Under the pieces are notes generated by a model that worked only from the letters and a program-made list of their open reading frames with translations, was not told the DNA's origin and searched no databases. The translations under genes were made by a program, and so were the position numbers. From the NCBI GenBank assembly GCA_047973125.1, contig JBKEBK010000017.1, positions 1-25,811 of the forward strand: DNA of 25,811 nt. Reading direction: 5' to 3'. Positions 14,324 through 22,923 of the stretch are shown piece by piece. Origin of the DNA: CAYNRG01 sp047973125 (GTDB lineage Bacteria > Bacillota_I > Bacilli_A > Erysipelotrichales > Erysipelotrichaceae). Position 1 is the first letter of the stretch; the number at the start of each line of letters is the position of its first letter.

Positions 14324-15091
14324 ATGTATTCAAATACAAAGGAATTATTAGTAAATGCAGCAAAAGGAAAAGTGGAATTTATTCAAAAATCTTTAGGGAA
14401 GTACATGGTTGCATCAATGTGGGCTGGAGCTTATGTTGGGATAGGAATAATTCTAATTATGGTAGTGGGAAGTATTTCAGCAGCTGCAGGATCAGGTTTC
14501 ACAAAGGTATTCATGGGATTATCATTTGGTATTGCCTTAAGTTTAGTAATTATGGCTGGTTCAGAGTTATTTACAGGTAACAATCTGATAATGATGGTTG
14601 GTGCACTTGACAAAGCTGTTACATGGAAAGATAGTATTAAAGTCTGGTGTGCAAGTTATCTTGGTAACTTTATTGGCTCATTTATTATCGGAGGATTATT
14701 TGTAATGACAAGCATTCAAGGAAGTCCGGTAGGGGAGTTCATCATAAATACTTCGAGTGCAAAAATGGGTGGTGGCTTTGCTGAGTTAATGGCTAAGGGT
14801 ATCTTGTGTAATATTTTAGTTTGTTTAGCAGTTTTATGTTCAATTAAATTAAAGAGTGAATCGGCAAAACTAATCATGATATTCTGGTGCTTGTTTGCAT
14901 TTATTACGGCAGGTTTTGAGCATAGTGTTGCTAATATGACAATATTTGCTATGGGACTATTTATGAAACACCCAGCAACTGTTTCAGTATCTGGTGTGTT
15001 TGCAAATCTTATTCCTGTAACAATTGGTAATTTTATTGGAGGTGCTTTAATGTTAGGTGCCAGCTATTACTTTATGGGAAAAAATAAATAG
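14324..15091 (+). CDS. Formate/nitrite-transporter family channel, probably hydrosulfide (HSC type)
   Basis: A 255-residue inner-membrane channel of the FNT family with six predicted membrane helices, near 28-50, 62-80, 105-130, 153-175, 183-205 and 222-250. Family signatures are AGSELFTGNN (residues 78-87, helix-2 break), KGILCNILVCLAV in the second half-repeat, and the central pore His200 in GFEHSVANM. FNT members carry formate, nitrite, lactate or hydrosulfide. In Clostridioides difficile the hydrosulfide channel is encoded beside asrABC, and here the gene heads the operon that makes siroheme and AsrABC. Export of the HS- product is therefore the best guess; nitrite or formate transport cannot be excluded. 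GAAGGAGG lies before the ATG. Confidence 0.85.
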   Translation: MYSNTKELLVNAAKGKVEFIQKSLGKYMVASMWAGAYVGIGIILIMVVGSISAAAGSGFTKVFMGLSFGIALSLVIMAGSELFTGNNLIMMVGALDKAVTWKDSIKVWCASYLGNFIGSFIIGGLFVMTSIQGSPVGEFIINTSSAKMGGGFAELMAKGILCNILVCLAVLCSIKLKSESAKLIMIFWCLFAFITAGFEHSVANMTIFAMGLFMKHPATVSVSGVFANLIPVTIGNFIGGALMLGASYYFMGKNK

Positions 15092-15106
15092 AAAAGAGTT
15101 TATAAA

Positions 15107-15835
15107 ATGAAAGATGAACTAATTATACTTGTTCATATTGGTACATCAATAGAGAGTGTTTTAGAAAATGAGTTAAAACTTTTAAAAAATGATATTAGTG
15201 ATACAAGTGATGCTGATGTAGTTTATGCCTTTAGTTCGCTGCGCTCAATAAGAAAGTTGTTAGCTAAAGGTATTAAGGTAAATTATTTTGAGGATTTAAT
15301 TAAGGAAACAATAGATAAATATAAAAAAATAAGAGTTGTTCCCTTACATGTGGTTGGTGGTAATAACTACGAATTAATTAAATCTATTTGTTTAAAGTAT
15401 GCAGATCAAAATAAAATTAAATTGTATAAGCCAATCTTACAAAGCGCGAAATATATGCAAGAGCTTGCATCTGCCATTAGTGAAATTGTGAGTGGTGAAG
15501 AAAATATTTTATTTATAATTCATAAAACAGCTAAAGAATCTTTGAAGTTTTGTGAGAGCTTTATAGAATACTATAAAAATTTTAACATACAATCAAGTTA
15601 TATTTGTTTAAATGATTCACTGGATAAGTGTCTTAGCTTGGATAGTGTTACCTTATTTCCTTTATTGATGATTAGTGGGTATCATGTCAAAAAAGATATT
15701 TTTGATCTTGAAGATTCTATATATAATACTTTAGTAAAAAATGGAGTTAATACTAAAGTATATAATGGTGGTCTTTTATCACATTGCAGTATTAGAAAGA
15801 TATACTGTAGGATGTTAAGTAATGGGGGAAAGTGA
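15107..15835 (+). CDS. cbiK: CbiK-type sirohydrochlorin chelatase
   Basis: Anaerobic class II chelatase inserting a metal into sirohydrochlorin. The fold markers are ILVHIGTS at the N-terminus, VVPLHVVGGNNYEL, and the two metal-site histidines His139 (LFIIHKT) and His193 (LMISGYHVKKDIF). The length of 242 is slightly short for the family (about 260). CbiK proteins are usually named cobaltochelatases of cobalamin synthesis, but no other cobalamin gene is near. The neighbours are hemA, met8 and asrABC, so iron insertion to give siroheme is the likely job. Its ribosome binding site is weak (AAAGAG), and its TGA overlaps the hemA ATG. Confidence 0.85.
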   Translation: MKDELIILVHIGTSIESVLENELKLLKNDISDTSDADVVYAFSSLRSIRKLLAKGIKVNYFEDLIKETIDKYKKIRVVPLHVVGGNNYELIKSICLKYADQNKIKLYKPILQSAKYMQELASAISEIVSGEENILFIIHKTAKESLKFCESFIEYYKNFNIQSSYICLNDSLDKCLSLDSVTLFPLLMISGYHVKKDIFDLEDSIYNTLVKNGVNTKVYNGGLLSHCSIRKIYCRMLSNGGK

Positions 15836-17082
15836 TGGAATTAGTTGTTGTTGGAATTTCATATAAAAGTGCTGATGTTGATACTCGTGGTCAATTATCA
15901 TTTACTTCATCAATAAAAAATAACATTCAGGAAGATCTATATAAATTAGGGATTGTAGAAAGTATAGTTTTATCAACTTGTAATCGTAGTGAAATAATTA
16001 TAGTTTCTAATAATTCAAAAAGAGATATAGAGCTTGTAAAGGATATTCTTGTTAAATATTCAAGTTCTGATTTATTAAGTTTAGTTTACTCTTTTAGTGG
16101 GTTACTAGCAATTAAGCATTTAATAAGTGTTGCTGTTGGTCTTGATTCTTTAATTGTTGGAGAAGATGAAATCTTGCATCAACTTAAAAGTGCTTATGAA
16201 AGCAGTAAAGAAAATGGTTATTGCAATAAAACACTAGATTTAATTTTAAGAGAGTGTCTAAAGTTTTCAAAAGCAGTTAAAAGTAAGTATCGATTTTCAG
16301 AAAATAAGTTATCTGTTGCATCACTTTGTTTTTCATTTTTAAATAAGAGATATAATACTTTAAGTGATAAAAAAATTCTTTTAATTGGAACTGGTGAAAT
16401 GGGAAAGTTAATTATCAAATATATGAAAAATGAAGATATTGGTAGTATTTATTTAACTAATAGGACTATGAATAAAGAAAAATTTGCAGAGATTAGTGAT
16501 AAAAGGATAAATGTTATTGAATATCATCAAAGATATGATTTTTTAGATAAGGTTGATATTGTTATATCAGCAACCTCATCTTTACATACAGTGATAAAAT
16601 CAGAAAATGTAAAAGATATTAATCCTAATATTCTTATAATTGACTTGGCTGTACCTCGTGATGTTGATAAAAAATTAGAGAAGAATTATGAAATAATTAC
16701 AATGGACTATTTTGAAGAAATTGTGAAAGGACATCTATTAGTAAGAGAGGAAGCATCAGCTAAGGCGAAAGAGGAAATAAGTGCCAAGGCCATAGATATC
16801 CAATCTATTATTGATTGCTCAGTATTTGATCAGAGTATTGAAACTTTAAATTCTTATAAGGATAGCGTCTTAAATCATAAAATTGATGAGATTAAAAGTC
16901 TTGGTTTAAATAAGGAAATTGAAAAAAAAGTAATTAAGATATTTAGATCGGCTCTTTGGGATATGGTTAGTACTCCGATAAAGAATATAAAACAATGTGA
17001 TCCTTATATTTTTGAAAATATGGATAGATTAATCAATTTATTATATGGTGATGGGAGTGAAGAAGATGGCACTGGCGATTAA
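15835..17082 (+). CDS. hemA: Glutamyl-tRNA reductase
   Basis: NADPH-dependent reduction of glutamyl-tRNA to glutamate-1-semialdehyde, the committed step of C5 tetrapyrrole synthesis. The catalytic Cys49 is in VLSTCNRSEI, the GVxxxxxGEDEI segment appears as GLDSLIVGEDEIL, the NADP site is ILLIGTGEMG (181-190), and NRT in YLTNRT follows. A long C-terminal dimerisation helix ends the protein (total 415). ATG at 15835 shares a base with the cbiK stop and follows GGGGGAA; the in-frame GTG one codon earlier is less likely. The end overlaps the next gene by 17 bases. Confidence 0.95.
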   Translation: MELVVVGISYKSADVDTRGQLSFTSSIKNNIQEDLYKLGIVESIVLSTCNRSEIIIVSNNSKRDIELVKDILVKYSSSDLLSLVYSFSGLLAIKHLISVAVGLDSLIVGEDEILHQLKSAYESSKENGYCNKTLDLILRECLKFSKAVKSKYRFSENKLSVASLCFSFLNKRYNTLSDKKILLIGTGEMGKLIIKYMKNEDIGSIYLTNRTMNKEKFAEISDKRINVIEYHQRYDFLDKVDIVISATSSLHTVIKSENVKDINPNILIIDLAVPRDVDKKLEKNYEIITMDYFEEIVKGHLLVREEASAKAKEEISAKAIDIQSIIDCSVFDQSIETLNSYKDSVLNHKIDEIKSLGLNKEIEKKVIKIFRSALWDMVSTPIKNIKQCDPYIFENMDRLINLLYGDGSEEDGTGD

Positions 17083-17548
17083 CTTAAATTTAGAAAATAA
17101 AGAATGTTTAGTTGTTGGAGCAGGAGCTGTAGCTCTTAGAAAAACTCGCAAGCTTTTAAAGAATAAGGCCAGAGTAAAGTGTGTTAGTATGGAATTTTTA
17201 TTGGAATTTAATGAACTTGATATTGAATTAGTCCATAGAAAATTTATGCGCGAGGATGTCTATAATATGGATTTAGTTATTGCAGCTACAAATGATGATC
17301 TTGTAAATCATGAAGTATTTAAATCTTGCAAGCAAAATAAAATTTTATGTCTTTGTACTGATGGAAAAAACCAATCTGATTTTACTTTTATGGCTACAAG
17401 AGAGATAGATGATATAAAGGTTGCTGTATCTACTAACAACAAGGCTCCCAAAGTTGCAAAAGTAATTGCTGATGATTTAATAAAGTGTATAAATGATGAT
17501 CATAAAAAAATGTTAAAAGAAGAAATAAATAGGAGGAATAAAGGATGA
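17066..17548 (+). CDS. Precorrin-2 dehydrogenase, short Met8/SirC type
   Basis: A 160-residue NAD-dependent enzyme oxidising precorrin-2 to sirohydrochlorin. The NAD-binding motif is ECLVVGAGAVALRKTRKLL (residues 13-31). Later segments are DLVIAATNDD, SDFTFMATRE and KVAVSTNNKAPKVAKVIADD, matching the dehydrogenase/dimerisation core of Met8 and CysG-N. It lacks the extra C-terminal part of bifunctional Met8, so it probably cannot insert iron alone, which agrees with cbiK in the same operon. The start is ATG at 17066, after GGGAGTGAAGAAG. Its TGA overlaps the asrA start (ATGA). Confidence 0.9.
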   Translation: MALAINLNLENKECLVVGAGAVALRKTRKLLKNKARVKCVSMEFLLEFNELDIELVHRKFMREDVYNMDLVIAATNDDLVNHEVFKSCKQNKILCLCTDGKNQSDFTFMATREIDDIKVAVSTNNKAPKVAKVIADDLIKCINDDHKKMLKEEINRRNKG

Positions 17549-18567
17549 ATGTAAAACTAAGTAATGAAAAATTTGATAGATATCTTGAGGAGCTTTCAAA
17601 AAGTTATCGGGTATATGGTCCTAAAAGGTTAAATGGTAAAGGAAAGTTTGCTGAAACTGATGTAATTGGTTATGGAGAAGTTTCTTCTTTAAGTGAGTTG
17701 GAACTAAATGAAAAATCTTACTTTTCTTTTAAAGAAATTTTTTATCCAATCCGTGAAACACTGTTTTATTTTAAGGATGAAGAAGTTGAAGTTCCAACAA
17801 TTAATGAAAAACCAATTGTAATTTTTCTTAGACCTTGTGATTTAAATGGGGTTCGTAAGTTAGATTTAATTTTTCTTAAAAATGGAGATAATAAAGATTT
17901 TTATTATGAAAGAAGAAGGAAATTAGTAAAGTTTATTATGATTGAGTGTACAACTGGTTTTGATAATTGTTTCTGTGTTTCACTTAAGGCAAATAAAGCC
18001 GATGATTTTGATGGAGCAGTAAGATTTAATGAAGGATCAACTCTATTAAAAATTGTTGATATCTCATTAGAAACTGCAACATTAAAAAATGCTGAGGAAG
18101 TTGACTTTGAACTTGAGTATATTAAAGAAAATAAAATTAAAGTTGAGATACCAGATGTTGATAAGGTAAATAAAGAACATTTTAATAGTGAATTATGGAA
18201 AGAATATGCAGGAAGATGTATAGCGTGTGGAAGATGTAATACATCGTGTGTTAGCTGTTCTTGTTATACTATGCAAGATGTTTTGCTTAGTGATGATAAA
18301 AGACTTGCAGAAAGAAGAAGAGTTTGGGCTTCATGTCACGTTGATGGTTTTACAAGCATGGCGGGAAATCATAAGTTTAGAGATAGTAATGGAGATAAAA
18401 TGCGTTTTAAAACCATGCATAAAATTAACGACTTTTATAAGCGTTTTGGTGAACATATGTGCGTTGGTTGTGGTCGCTGTGATGATGTATGTCCAGAATA
18501 CATATCGTTTAGTACATGTATTAATAAGTTAAATGAGATTGTGAAGGAGAGTGATTCCAATGAATAA
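17545..18567 (+). CDS. asrA: Anaerobic sulfite reductase subunit A
   Basis: Electron-transfer subunit of the cytosolic AsrABC complex that reduces sulfite to sulfide with NADH. Two ferredoxin-like [4Fe-4S] motifs lie near the C-terminus: Cys225/228/231/235 (CIACGRCNTSC, followed by more Cys in VSCSCYTM) and Cys306/309/312/316 (CVGCGRCDDVC). The N-terminal part has the FLRPCDLNGV segment typical of the AsrA/HydB family. The length of 340 is normal. GGAGGAATAAAGG lies before the ATG, inside the preceding gene. It overlaps asrB by 8 bases. Confidence 0.95.
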   Translation: MNVKLSNEKFDRYLEELSKSYRVYGPKRLNGKGKFAETDVIGYGEVSSLSELELNEKSYFSFKEIFYPIRETLFYFKDEEVEVPTINEKPIVIFLRPCDLNGVRKLDLIFLKNGDNKDFYYERRRKLVKFIMIECTTGFDNCFCVSLKANKADDFDGAVRFNEGSTLLKIVDISLETATLKNAEEVDFELEYIKENKIKVEIPDVDKVNKEHFNSELWKEYAGRCIACGRCNTSCVSCSCYTMQDVLLSDDKRLAERRRVWASCHVDGFTSMAGNHKFRDSNGDKMRFKTMHKINDFYKRFGEHMCVGCGRCDDVCPEYISFSTCINKLNEIVKESDSNE

Positions 18568-19351
18568 TATATACTTACCAAAACCTTATAAGGTTCTTGA
18601 AATAAGAAAAGAAACAAAGATAGATTTCACTTATAAAATTGCTTTTGATGGCAAGCTTGTAGGCGGTCAATTTATGGAAATATCAATACCTGGTGTTGGT
18701 GAAGCGCCAATTTCGATTTGTGGATTTGGTGATGATTATTTAGAAATGACGATTCGTAAAGTTGGAAGATTAACTGATAAAATTTTTGATTTGAAAATTG
18801 GTGATAATTTATTTATGAGAGGACCATATGGTAATGGGTTTGATTTAAATAACTTTAAAAATAAAGATGTGGCATTTATTGCTGGAGGAACAGGTCTTGC
18901 TCCGATTAGAAAAACAATAGATTACTTTGTGGAAAATAGAAGTGAAATAAAAAATCTAGAGATTTTAGTTGGATTTAAATCAAAAGAGGATCGCTTGTTT
19001 ATTGATGATTTAGAAAAATGGTCTAAAAACAATAAGGTAATTGTTACAATTGATAAACCTCAAGAAGGTTGGGATAAAGAGACCGGCTTAATAACAACTC
19101 ATATTGATAAATTGGACTTAACTGATGTAAAAAATAAAGTTGCGGTTGTTGTAGGTCCGCCGATAATGATGAAGTTTACTGTGATTGAGCTATTGAAACA
19201 AGGATTTCAAGAAGAAAATATTTGGGTGTCATTTGAGCGTAAAATGAGTTGTGGAATTGGAAAATGTGGACATTGTAAGATTGATGAGACATATGTTTGT
19301 TTAGAGGGCCCTGTATTTAATTATACTAAGGCTAAAACTTTAATAGATTAG
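18560..19351 (+). CDS. asrB: Anaerobic sulfite reductase subunit B
   Basis: FAD/NAD-binding subunit that passes electrons from NADH to AsrA/AsrC. It has the ferredoxin-reductase fold: a flavin-binding beta barrel, GPYGNGFDL, the nucleotide-binding AFIAGGTGLAPIRKT, and the [2Fe-2S] motif of the dihydroorotate-dehydrogenase electron-transfer family at its C-terminus (Cys231/236/239/247, SCGIGKCGHCK). ATG at 18560 is ten bases after AAGGAG; the GTG at 18551 is too close to that site. It ends ten bases before asrC. Confidence 0.95.
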   Translation: MNNIYLPKPYKVLEIRKETKIDFTYKIAFDGKLVGGQFMEISIPGVGEAPISICGFGDDYLEMTIRKVGRLTDKIFDLKIGDNLFMRGPYGNGFDLNNFKNKDVAFIAGGTGLAPIRKTIDYFVENRSEIKNLEILVGFKSKEDRLFIDDLEKWSKNNKVIVTIDKPQEGWDKETGLITTHIDKLDLTDVKNKVAVVVGPPIMMKFTVIELLKQGFQEENIWVSFERKMSCGIGKCGHCKIDETYVCLEGPVFNYTKAKTLID

Positions 19352-19360
19352 GAGGAAAAT

Positions 19361-20344
19361 ATGGATATAAATAGAAAAAAAGTAACTAAAAATGCTTATC
19401 GTATCACTAAGACAAGAGGCAAAACGGCACTTAGAATTAGAGTTCCAGGTGGGTATTTAGAAGCAAAGTATTTTTCTCTTATTCAGTCAATTGCACAAGA
19501 GTATGGAGATGGAACAATACATATTACAACAAGGCAAGGGTTTGAAATACCATTTATTGACTTTGATAAGATGGATGAGATTAATAAAAAGATCAAACCT
19601 TTAATTGAAGCATTAGATTTGGATGTTATTGTAACGGATGAAGGTTATCCAGCTGCAGGAACAAGAAATATTTCTGCCTGTGTTGGTGATAAGGTATGTC
19701 CTTTTGCTAATGATAATACGACAAGAATAGCAAAAAGAATTGAAAAAAATGTCTTTCCCCATGATTTTCACTTTAAGATTGCTGTAACTGGCTGTCCAAA
19801 TGATTGTATAAAAGCTCATATGCAAGATTTTGGTATCATATGTACGACAGAACCAAATTACGATGTAAGCCGCTGTATTAGTTGTGAGGCGTGTGTGAAA
19901 AACTGTAAGAAGAGGGTTACAGGTGCTCTTTCGGTAAATGAATTTAATATAGAAAGAGATACTGAAAAGTGTATTGGCTGCGGAGAGTGTATACTTAAGT
20001 GTCCAACAGGGGCATGGACAAGAAGTGAAAAACCATACTATCGAATGGTAATTATGGGAAGAACAGGAAAAAGAAATCCTCGAATTGCTATGCCGTTTAT
20101 GAAATGGGCTAGCGAGGATGTTATTGTAGAGGTTATTAAAAAGACCTATGAGTTTGTAGATAGATATATTGATAGATCACTAGCTAAAGAACATATTGGC
20201 TATATAATAGATCGTGTAGGTTATCAAACCTTTAAGCAAGAAGTACTTGATGGTATATCGTTAAATAAAGAAATTCAAATAGCAGAGAATATCCAGTGGA
20301 ATGGTTATCATTATAAATCAGATAATCAGTTTAGATCACTTTAG
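19361..20344 (+). CDS. asrC: Anaerobic sulfite reductase subunit C (siroheme protein)
   Basis: Catalytic subunit reducing sulfite to sulfide at a siroheme-[4Fe-4S] centre. Siroheme/cluster cysteines are Cys107 and Cys113 (ACVGDKVCPFA) and Cys145 and Cys149 (TGCPNDCIKAH). The substrate-binding loop HITTRQGFEIPF lies near the N-terminus. Two ferredoxin motifs follow: Cys172/175/178/182 (CISCEACVKNC) and Cys204/207/210/214 (CIGCGECILKCP). AGGAGG lies eight bases before the ATG. It is the last gene of the operon, closed by the terminator at 20355, and the user of the siroheme that the other genes supply. Confidence 0.96.
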   Translation: MDINRKKVTKNAYRITKTRGKTALRIRVPGGYLEAKYFSLIQSIAQEYGDGTIHITTRQGFEIPFIDFDKMDEINKKIKPLIEALDLDVIVTDEGYPAAGTRNISACVGDKVCPFANDNTTRIAKRIEKNVFPHDFHFKIAVTGCPNDCIKAHMQDFGIICTTEPNYDVSRCISCEACVKNCKKRVTGALSVNEFNIERDTEKCIGCGECILKCPTGAWTRSEKPYYRMVIMGRTGKRNPRIAMPFMKWASEDVIVEVIKKTYEFVDRYIDRSLAKEHIGYIIDRVGYQTFKQEVLDGISLNKEIQIAENIQWNGYHYKSDNQFRSL

Positions 20345-20354
20345 TAAAAAAATA

Positions 20355-20391
20355 AATAACATTATTAATGCAATAGTAGTGTTATTTTTCT
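20355..20391 (+). terminator. Terminator of the asr operon
   Basis: AATAACATTA (20355-20364) pairs with TAGTGTTATT (20377-20386), with one G-T pair, followed by a T-rich run. It starts ten bases past the asrC stop. Confidence 0.8.
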
Positions 20392-20415
20392 TTATTCATT
20401 AAAAATTATAAATAA

Positions 20416-20445
20416 TTGATGAAAAAAAAGCGATTTTGTTATACA
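20416..20445 (+). promoter_or_regulatory. Promoter of the DUF349 gene
   Basis: TTGATG (20416-20421) and TATACA (20440-20445) are 18 bases apart, with TGT just before the -10 (extended -10). Confidence 0.6.
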
Positions 20446-20469
20446 ATACTATGTATGTGGAGGTAGATG

Positions 20470-21627
20470 ATGGATAAGTTAAATGAAGAATATTTGGAGC
20501 CGAGTGATTTAGATAAAGATATTGCGACTAGAAGAGAACTAATTGAACAGGCAAAAGCAATAGACTTTGAGGCAAATGACAAAGACATTTTCAAAACAGT
20601 GAATGATTTAAGAAAGAAATGGAAGAGGATTTCTTATTGGGAGTCTGCTTTAGAAGAAGAATTATCTGCTGAATTTGATGGATATATTGATGTATACTTT
20701 GCTAAAAGAAGAGAAAATTATAAAAGTAACCAAGATGAAAAAGAAAAAATTATTGAAGAGGCAAATAGAATTTTAAAAATGGATAAGTTATCTTCAGCAA
20801 CAAAAGAAATGAATAATTTGATGGAACAATGGAAGCTTGTTCCAAGTGCTGGAAGAGAAATTGATGATGAACTTTGGGCTAAGTTTAATGAAGTAAGACA
20901 AAGTTTTTATGATAAGAAGGCAAAGCATTGGGAAGAAATGCAAGTAAAATTTTTAGAAGCAAAAAAGATTAAATTATCTTTAATAGAAGAAGTTAAAGAA
21001 CTTATGGATAATGATGACTTCTCTAAAGTTAGTAGTGAATTCAACAAGATAATGAAAAAATGGAAAGATGCTGGTAGTGCAGGTCATGAAAGCGAAGAAG
21101 AATTGTGGAGTGAATTTAATGAGTATCGTCAGTCTTTCTATAGTCGTAAAGAAGAATATAATAAACATATGCGCTCTGTAGAAAATGAGCACTATACAAG
21201 AAAAAGAGAAATTGTTGAAGCTGCAAAAGAAATTTTTGAATCTGGACTGTTCTCTAGAGAAAATACTCAACAAATGAAACAATGGGGAACATATTGGAGA
21301 ACAATTGGTTTTGCTGGTCGAGGAAAAGATGAGCAAATTTGGAAAGAGTTTAGAAGTGTAATGGATGATTACTTTGATGCTTTAAAGGATAATAATCAAC
21401 AACGCCATCAAGACTACTTAGATCGCTTAAAAGAAACGAAACTTAGAAAACAAGAATTAATAGCATCACAAAAAAATCAACTTAATAGAATGCAAGAAGA
21501 CAAAGTTGGGATGATTAGTGAAAAAGCTCTAAATGAATTAGATGAAGATATGGAATATAAAAGAGAATTTATAAGTCAATTAGAAAAAGAGCTAGAGGAA
21601 TTAGAAGTAAAAATTGCTGAGCAGTAA
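20470..21627 (+). CDS. DUF349 repeat protein
   Basis: A highly charged, all-helical cytosolic protein with four DUF349 repeats, near residues 20-85, 92-155, 168-232 and 245-308. Each has the shape WK-x-GxxG-ExLWxxF-xxRxxFY, for example QWKLVPSAGREIDDELWAKF and KWKDAGSAGHESEEELWSEF. A C-terminal coiled coil of about 75 residues follows. The family has no established enzymatic role. Two ATGs stand in tandem at 20467 and 20470; the second has better spacing from GGAGG. It is monocistronic between its own promoter and a strong terminator. Confidence 0.85.
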   Translation: MDKLNEEYLEPSDLDKDIATRRELIEQAKAIDFEANDKDIFKTVNDLRKKWKRISYWESALEEELSAEFDGYIDVYFAKRRENYKSNQDEKEKIIEEANRILKMDKLSSATKEMNNLMEQWKLVPSAGREIDDELWAKFNEVRQSFYDKKAKHWEEMQVKFLEAKKIKLSLIEEVKELMDNDDFSKVSSEFNKIMKKWKDAGSAGHESEEELWSEFNEYRQSFYSRKEEYNKHMRSVENEHYTRKREIVEAAKEIFESGLFSRENTQQMKQWGTYWRTIGFAGRGKDEQIWKEFRSVMDDYFDALKDNNQQRHQDYLDRLKETKLRKQELIASQKNQLNRMQEDKVGMISEKALNELDEDMEYKREFISQLEKELEELEVKIAEQ

Positions 21628-21635
21628 TAATAATC

Positions 21636-21666
21636 AAATCTTATTTTATTAAAAATAAGATTTTTT
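21636..21666 (+). terminator. Terminator of the DUF349 gene
   Basis: AAATCTTATTTT (21636-21647) and AAAATAAGATTT (21652-21663) form a perfect 12-bp stem with a 4-base loop, followed by more T. Confidence 0.85.
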
Positions 21667-21795
21667 AAAGGAAAATTTTAGGAGAATTAAATATATCATT
21701 AATTAATTAAGATGAGCAAAGAGTTATTACTAAATAGTATTTTAAAAATTGGTAGTGATTTGTTTTGCTTAGAAAAGGGAGATGAAAATTAAAGA

Positions 21796-22338
21796 ATGAA
21801 AAAATGTTACGTAGTGGGAATGCACAAAAAGATTTATCAAGAGTTTTTCGAAATTGCACAAAGGTATGATATTAAAGTATTTGGTGTTAAGCAGAAAGAT
21901 ATTAAAAAGGATTTAAGTACGATAGAGGTTTTTGAGAATGAGTGGTTTAAAAACTCAGTGGCACTGCCTTTATTTATTGTTGATGGATTTGATGATTTAA
22001 AAGTTTTAGCGCTTAATTTTTCTTTTAAGAAACCATTTGAGCAGCTAGTGATTGCTATTAATGAAAATAACAAAAACTGGTCGGCACTTCAAATGTATGA
22101 TAGTGCTTTTGATGAACATACCATGATGAAAGATATGTTGATAATTCAGAATAGATTACAATATATTAATTCTCTACCTAAAAAACGCTTAGAAATTTTA
22201 GATGATGATCAGAAAATGATTATAGTTAAGTCTTATATGTTTTTGAGTATGGATAATATTGAGAAAAATGGAACTATTTCAAAGAGACATGTAAATGATT
22301 TGAATAAATTAGTGAATTTTATCAGGATATTTAAATAA
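21796..22338 (+). CDS. Conserved hypothetical protein, DUF3783-like
   Basis: A 180-residue soluble protein without signal peptide or membrane segment. The middle part (ALPLFIVDGFDDLKVLAL, then VIAINENNKNWSALQMY) resembles DUF3783, a small alpha/beta domain whose members share FxGF near the start and an N-x-x-W segment. The first 50 residues look like a Rossmann-type half, and the C-terminus is helical and basic. No catalytic residues can be named. The ribosome binding site is not obvious: GGGAG stands about 15 bases before the ATG. Function is unknown. Confidence 0.65.
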   Translation: MKKCYVVGMHKKIYQEFFEIAQRYDIKVFGVKQKDIKKDLSTIEVFENEWFKNSVALPLFIVDGFDDLKVLALNFSFKKPFEQLVIAINENNKNWSALQMYDSAFDEHTMMKDMLIIQNRLQYINSLPKKRLEILDDDQKMIIVKSYMFLSMDNIEKNGTISKRHVNDLNKLVNFIRIFK

Positions 22339-22371
22339 TTTGTGGTATTGTATTTATAAGAGGTGATCAAA

Positions 22372-22905
22372 TTGGATGAAGATTTTAAAAAGTGGATAGC
22401 TAGTTTAGATGCTTTTCACTTACCAAGATGGGAAGAATTACCAAAGGTTAGCTTATATAAAGAGGATGTATTAAATTTAGTTAGAAAATACGTTGATGAT
22501 GTAGTTGATAGTGGGGAGATTCCAAGTATTACTCCCTCAATGGTCAACAACTATGTTAAGTGGAAAATGATACCACCACCTGTTAATAAGCAGTATGATC
22601 GTGTACACATTGCATATCTAATTGTTATTACCATATTGAAACAAGTCATGCCAATTGCGGATATTAAATCAGGTGTTCAGTTTCAATCGATGATAAATGG
22701 TACCAATAAAGCATACAATTACTTTTGTTCTGAACAGGAAAATGCTATCAGATATGTTTGTGGTAGAGTGGGTTCAGGACATGTGGATCATGAGATAGAT
22801 GTAGTAATTAAAAATGAAGACATTGCTTTAAAGATGGCGACACTAGCCTTTGCATCAAAGCTTGTTTCCTTGAAAAAAGTTAAGTTTCAACAAGATTATT
22901 TATAA
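22372..22905 (+). CDS. DUF1836 protein
   Basis: Matches the DUF1836 pattern closely: LPRWEELPKVSLYKEDVLNL, ITPSMVNNYVKWKMIPPPVNKQY-R-HIAYLIVITILK. Members carry an N-terminal HTH-like (MerR-like) fold and are thought to be DNA-binding, but targets are unknown. The start is probably TTG at 22372, five bases after AGAGGTGA; a GTG at 22363 lies inside that site. It is followed 18 bases later by the pgpA-like gene, so the two are probably co-transcribed. Confidence 0.8.
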   Translation: MDEDFKKWIASLDAFHLPRWEELPKVSLYKEDVLNLVRKYVDDVVDSGEIPSITPSMVNNYVKWKMIPPPVNKQYDRVHIAYLIVITILKQVMPIADIKSGVQFQSMINGTNKAYNYFCSEQENAIRYVCGRVGSGHVDHEIDVVIKNEDIALKMATLAFASKLVSLKKVKFQQDYL

Positions 22906-22923
22906 AGAAAAGAGGAAGTTTAT

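Noticed and set aside
15107..15835. Evidence of a cobalamin biosynthesis operon from cbiK
   Set aside because: No other cobalamin-specific gene is in the window and the operon partners are siroheme and sulfite-reduction genes.
21712..21792. 26-codon frame just before the DUF3783-like gene
   Set aside because: The nearest Shine-Dalgarno-like AGGAG is about 27 bases upstream, too far; there is no recognisable motif. It may only be leader sequence.
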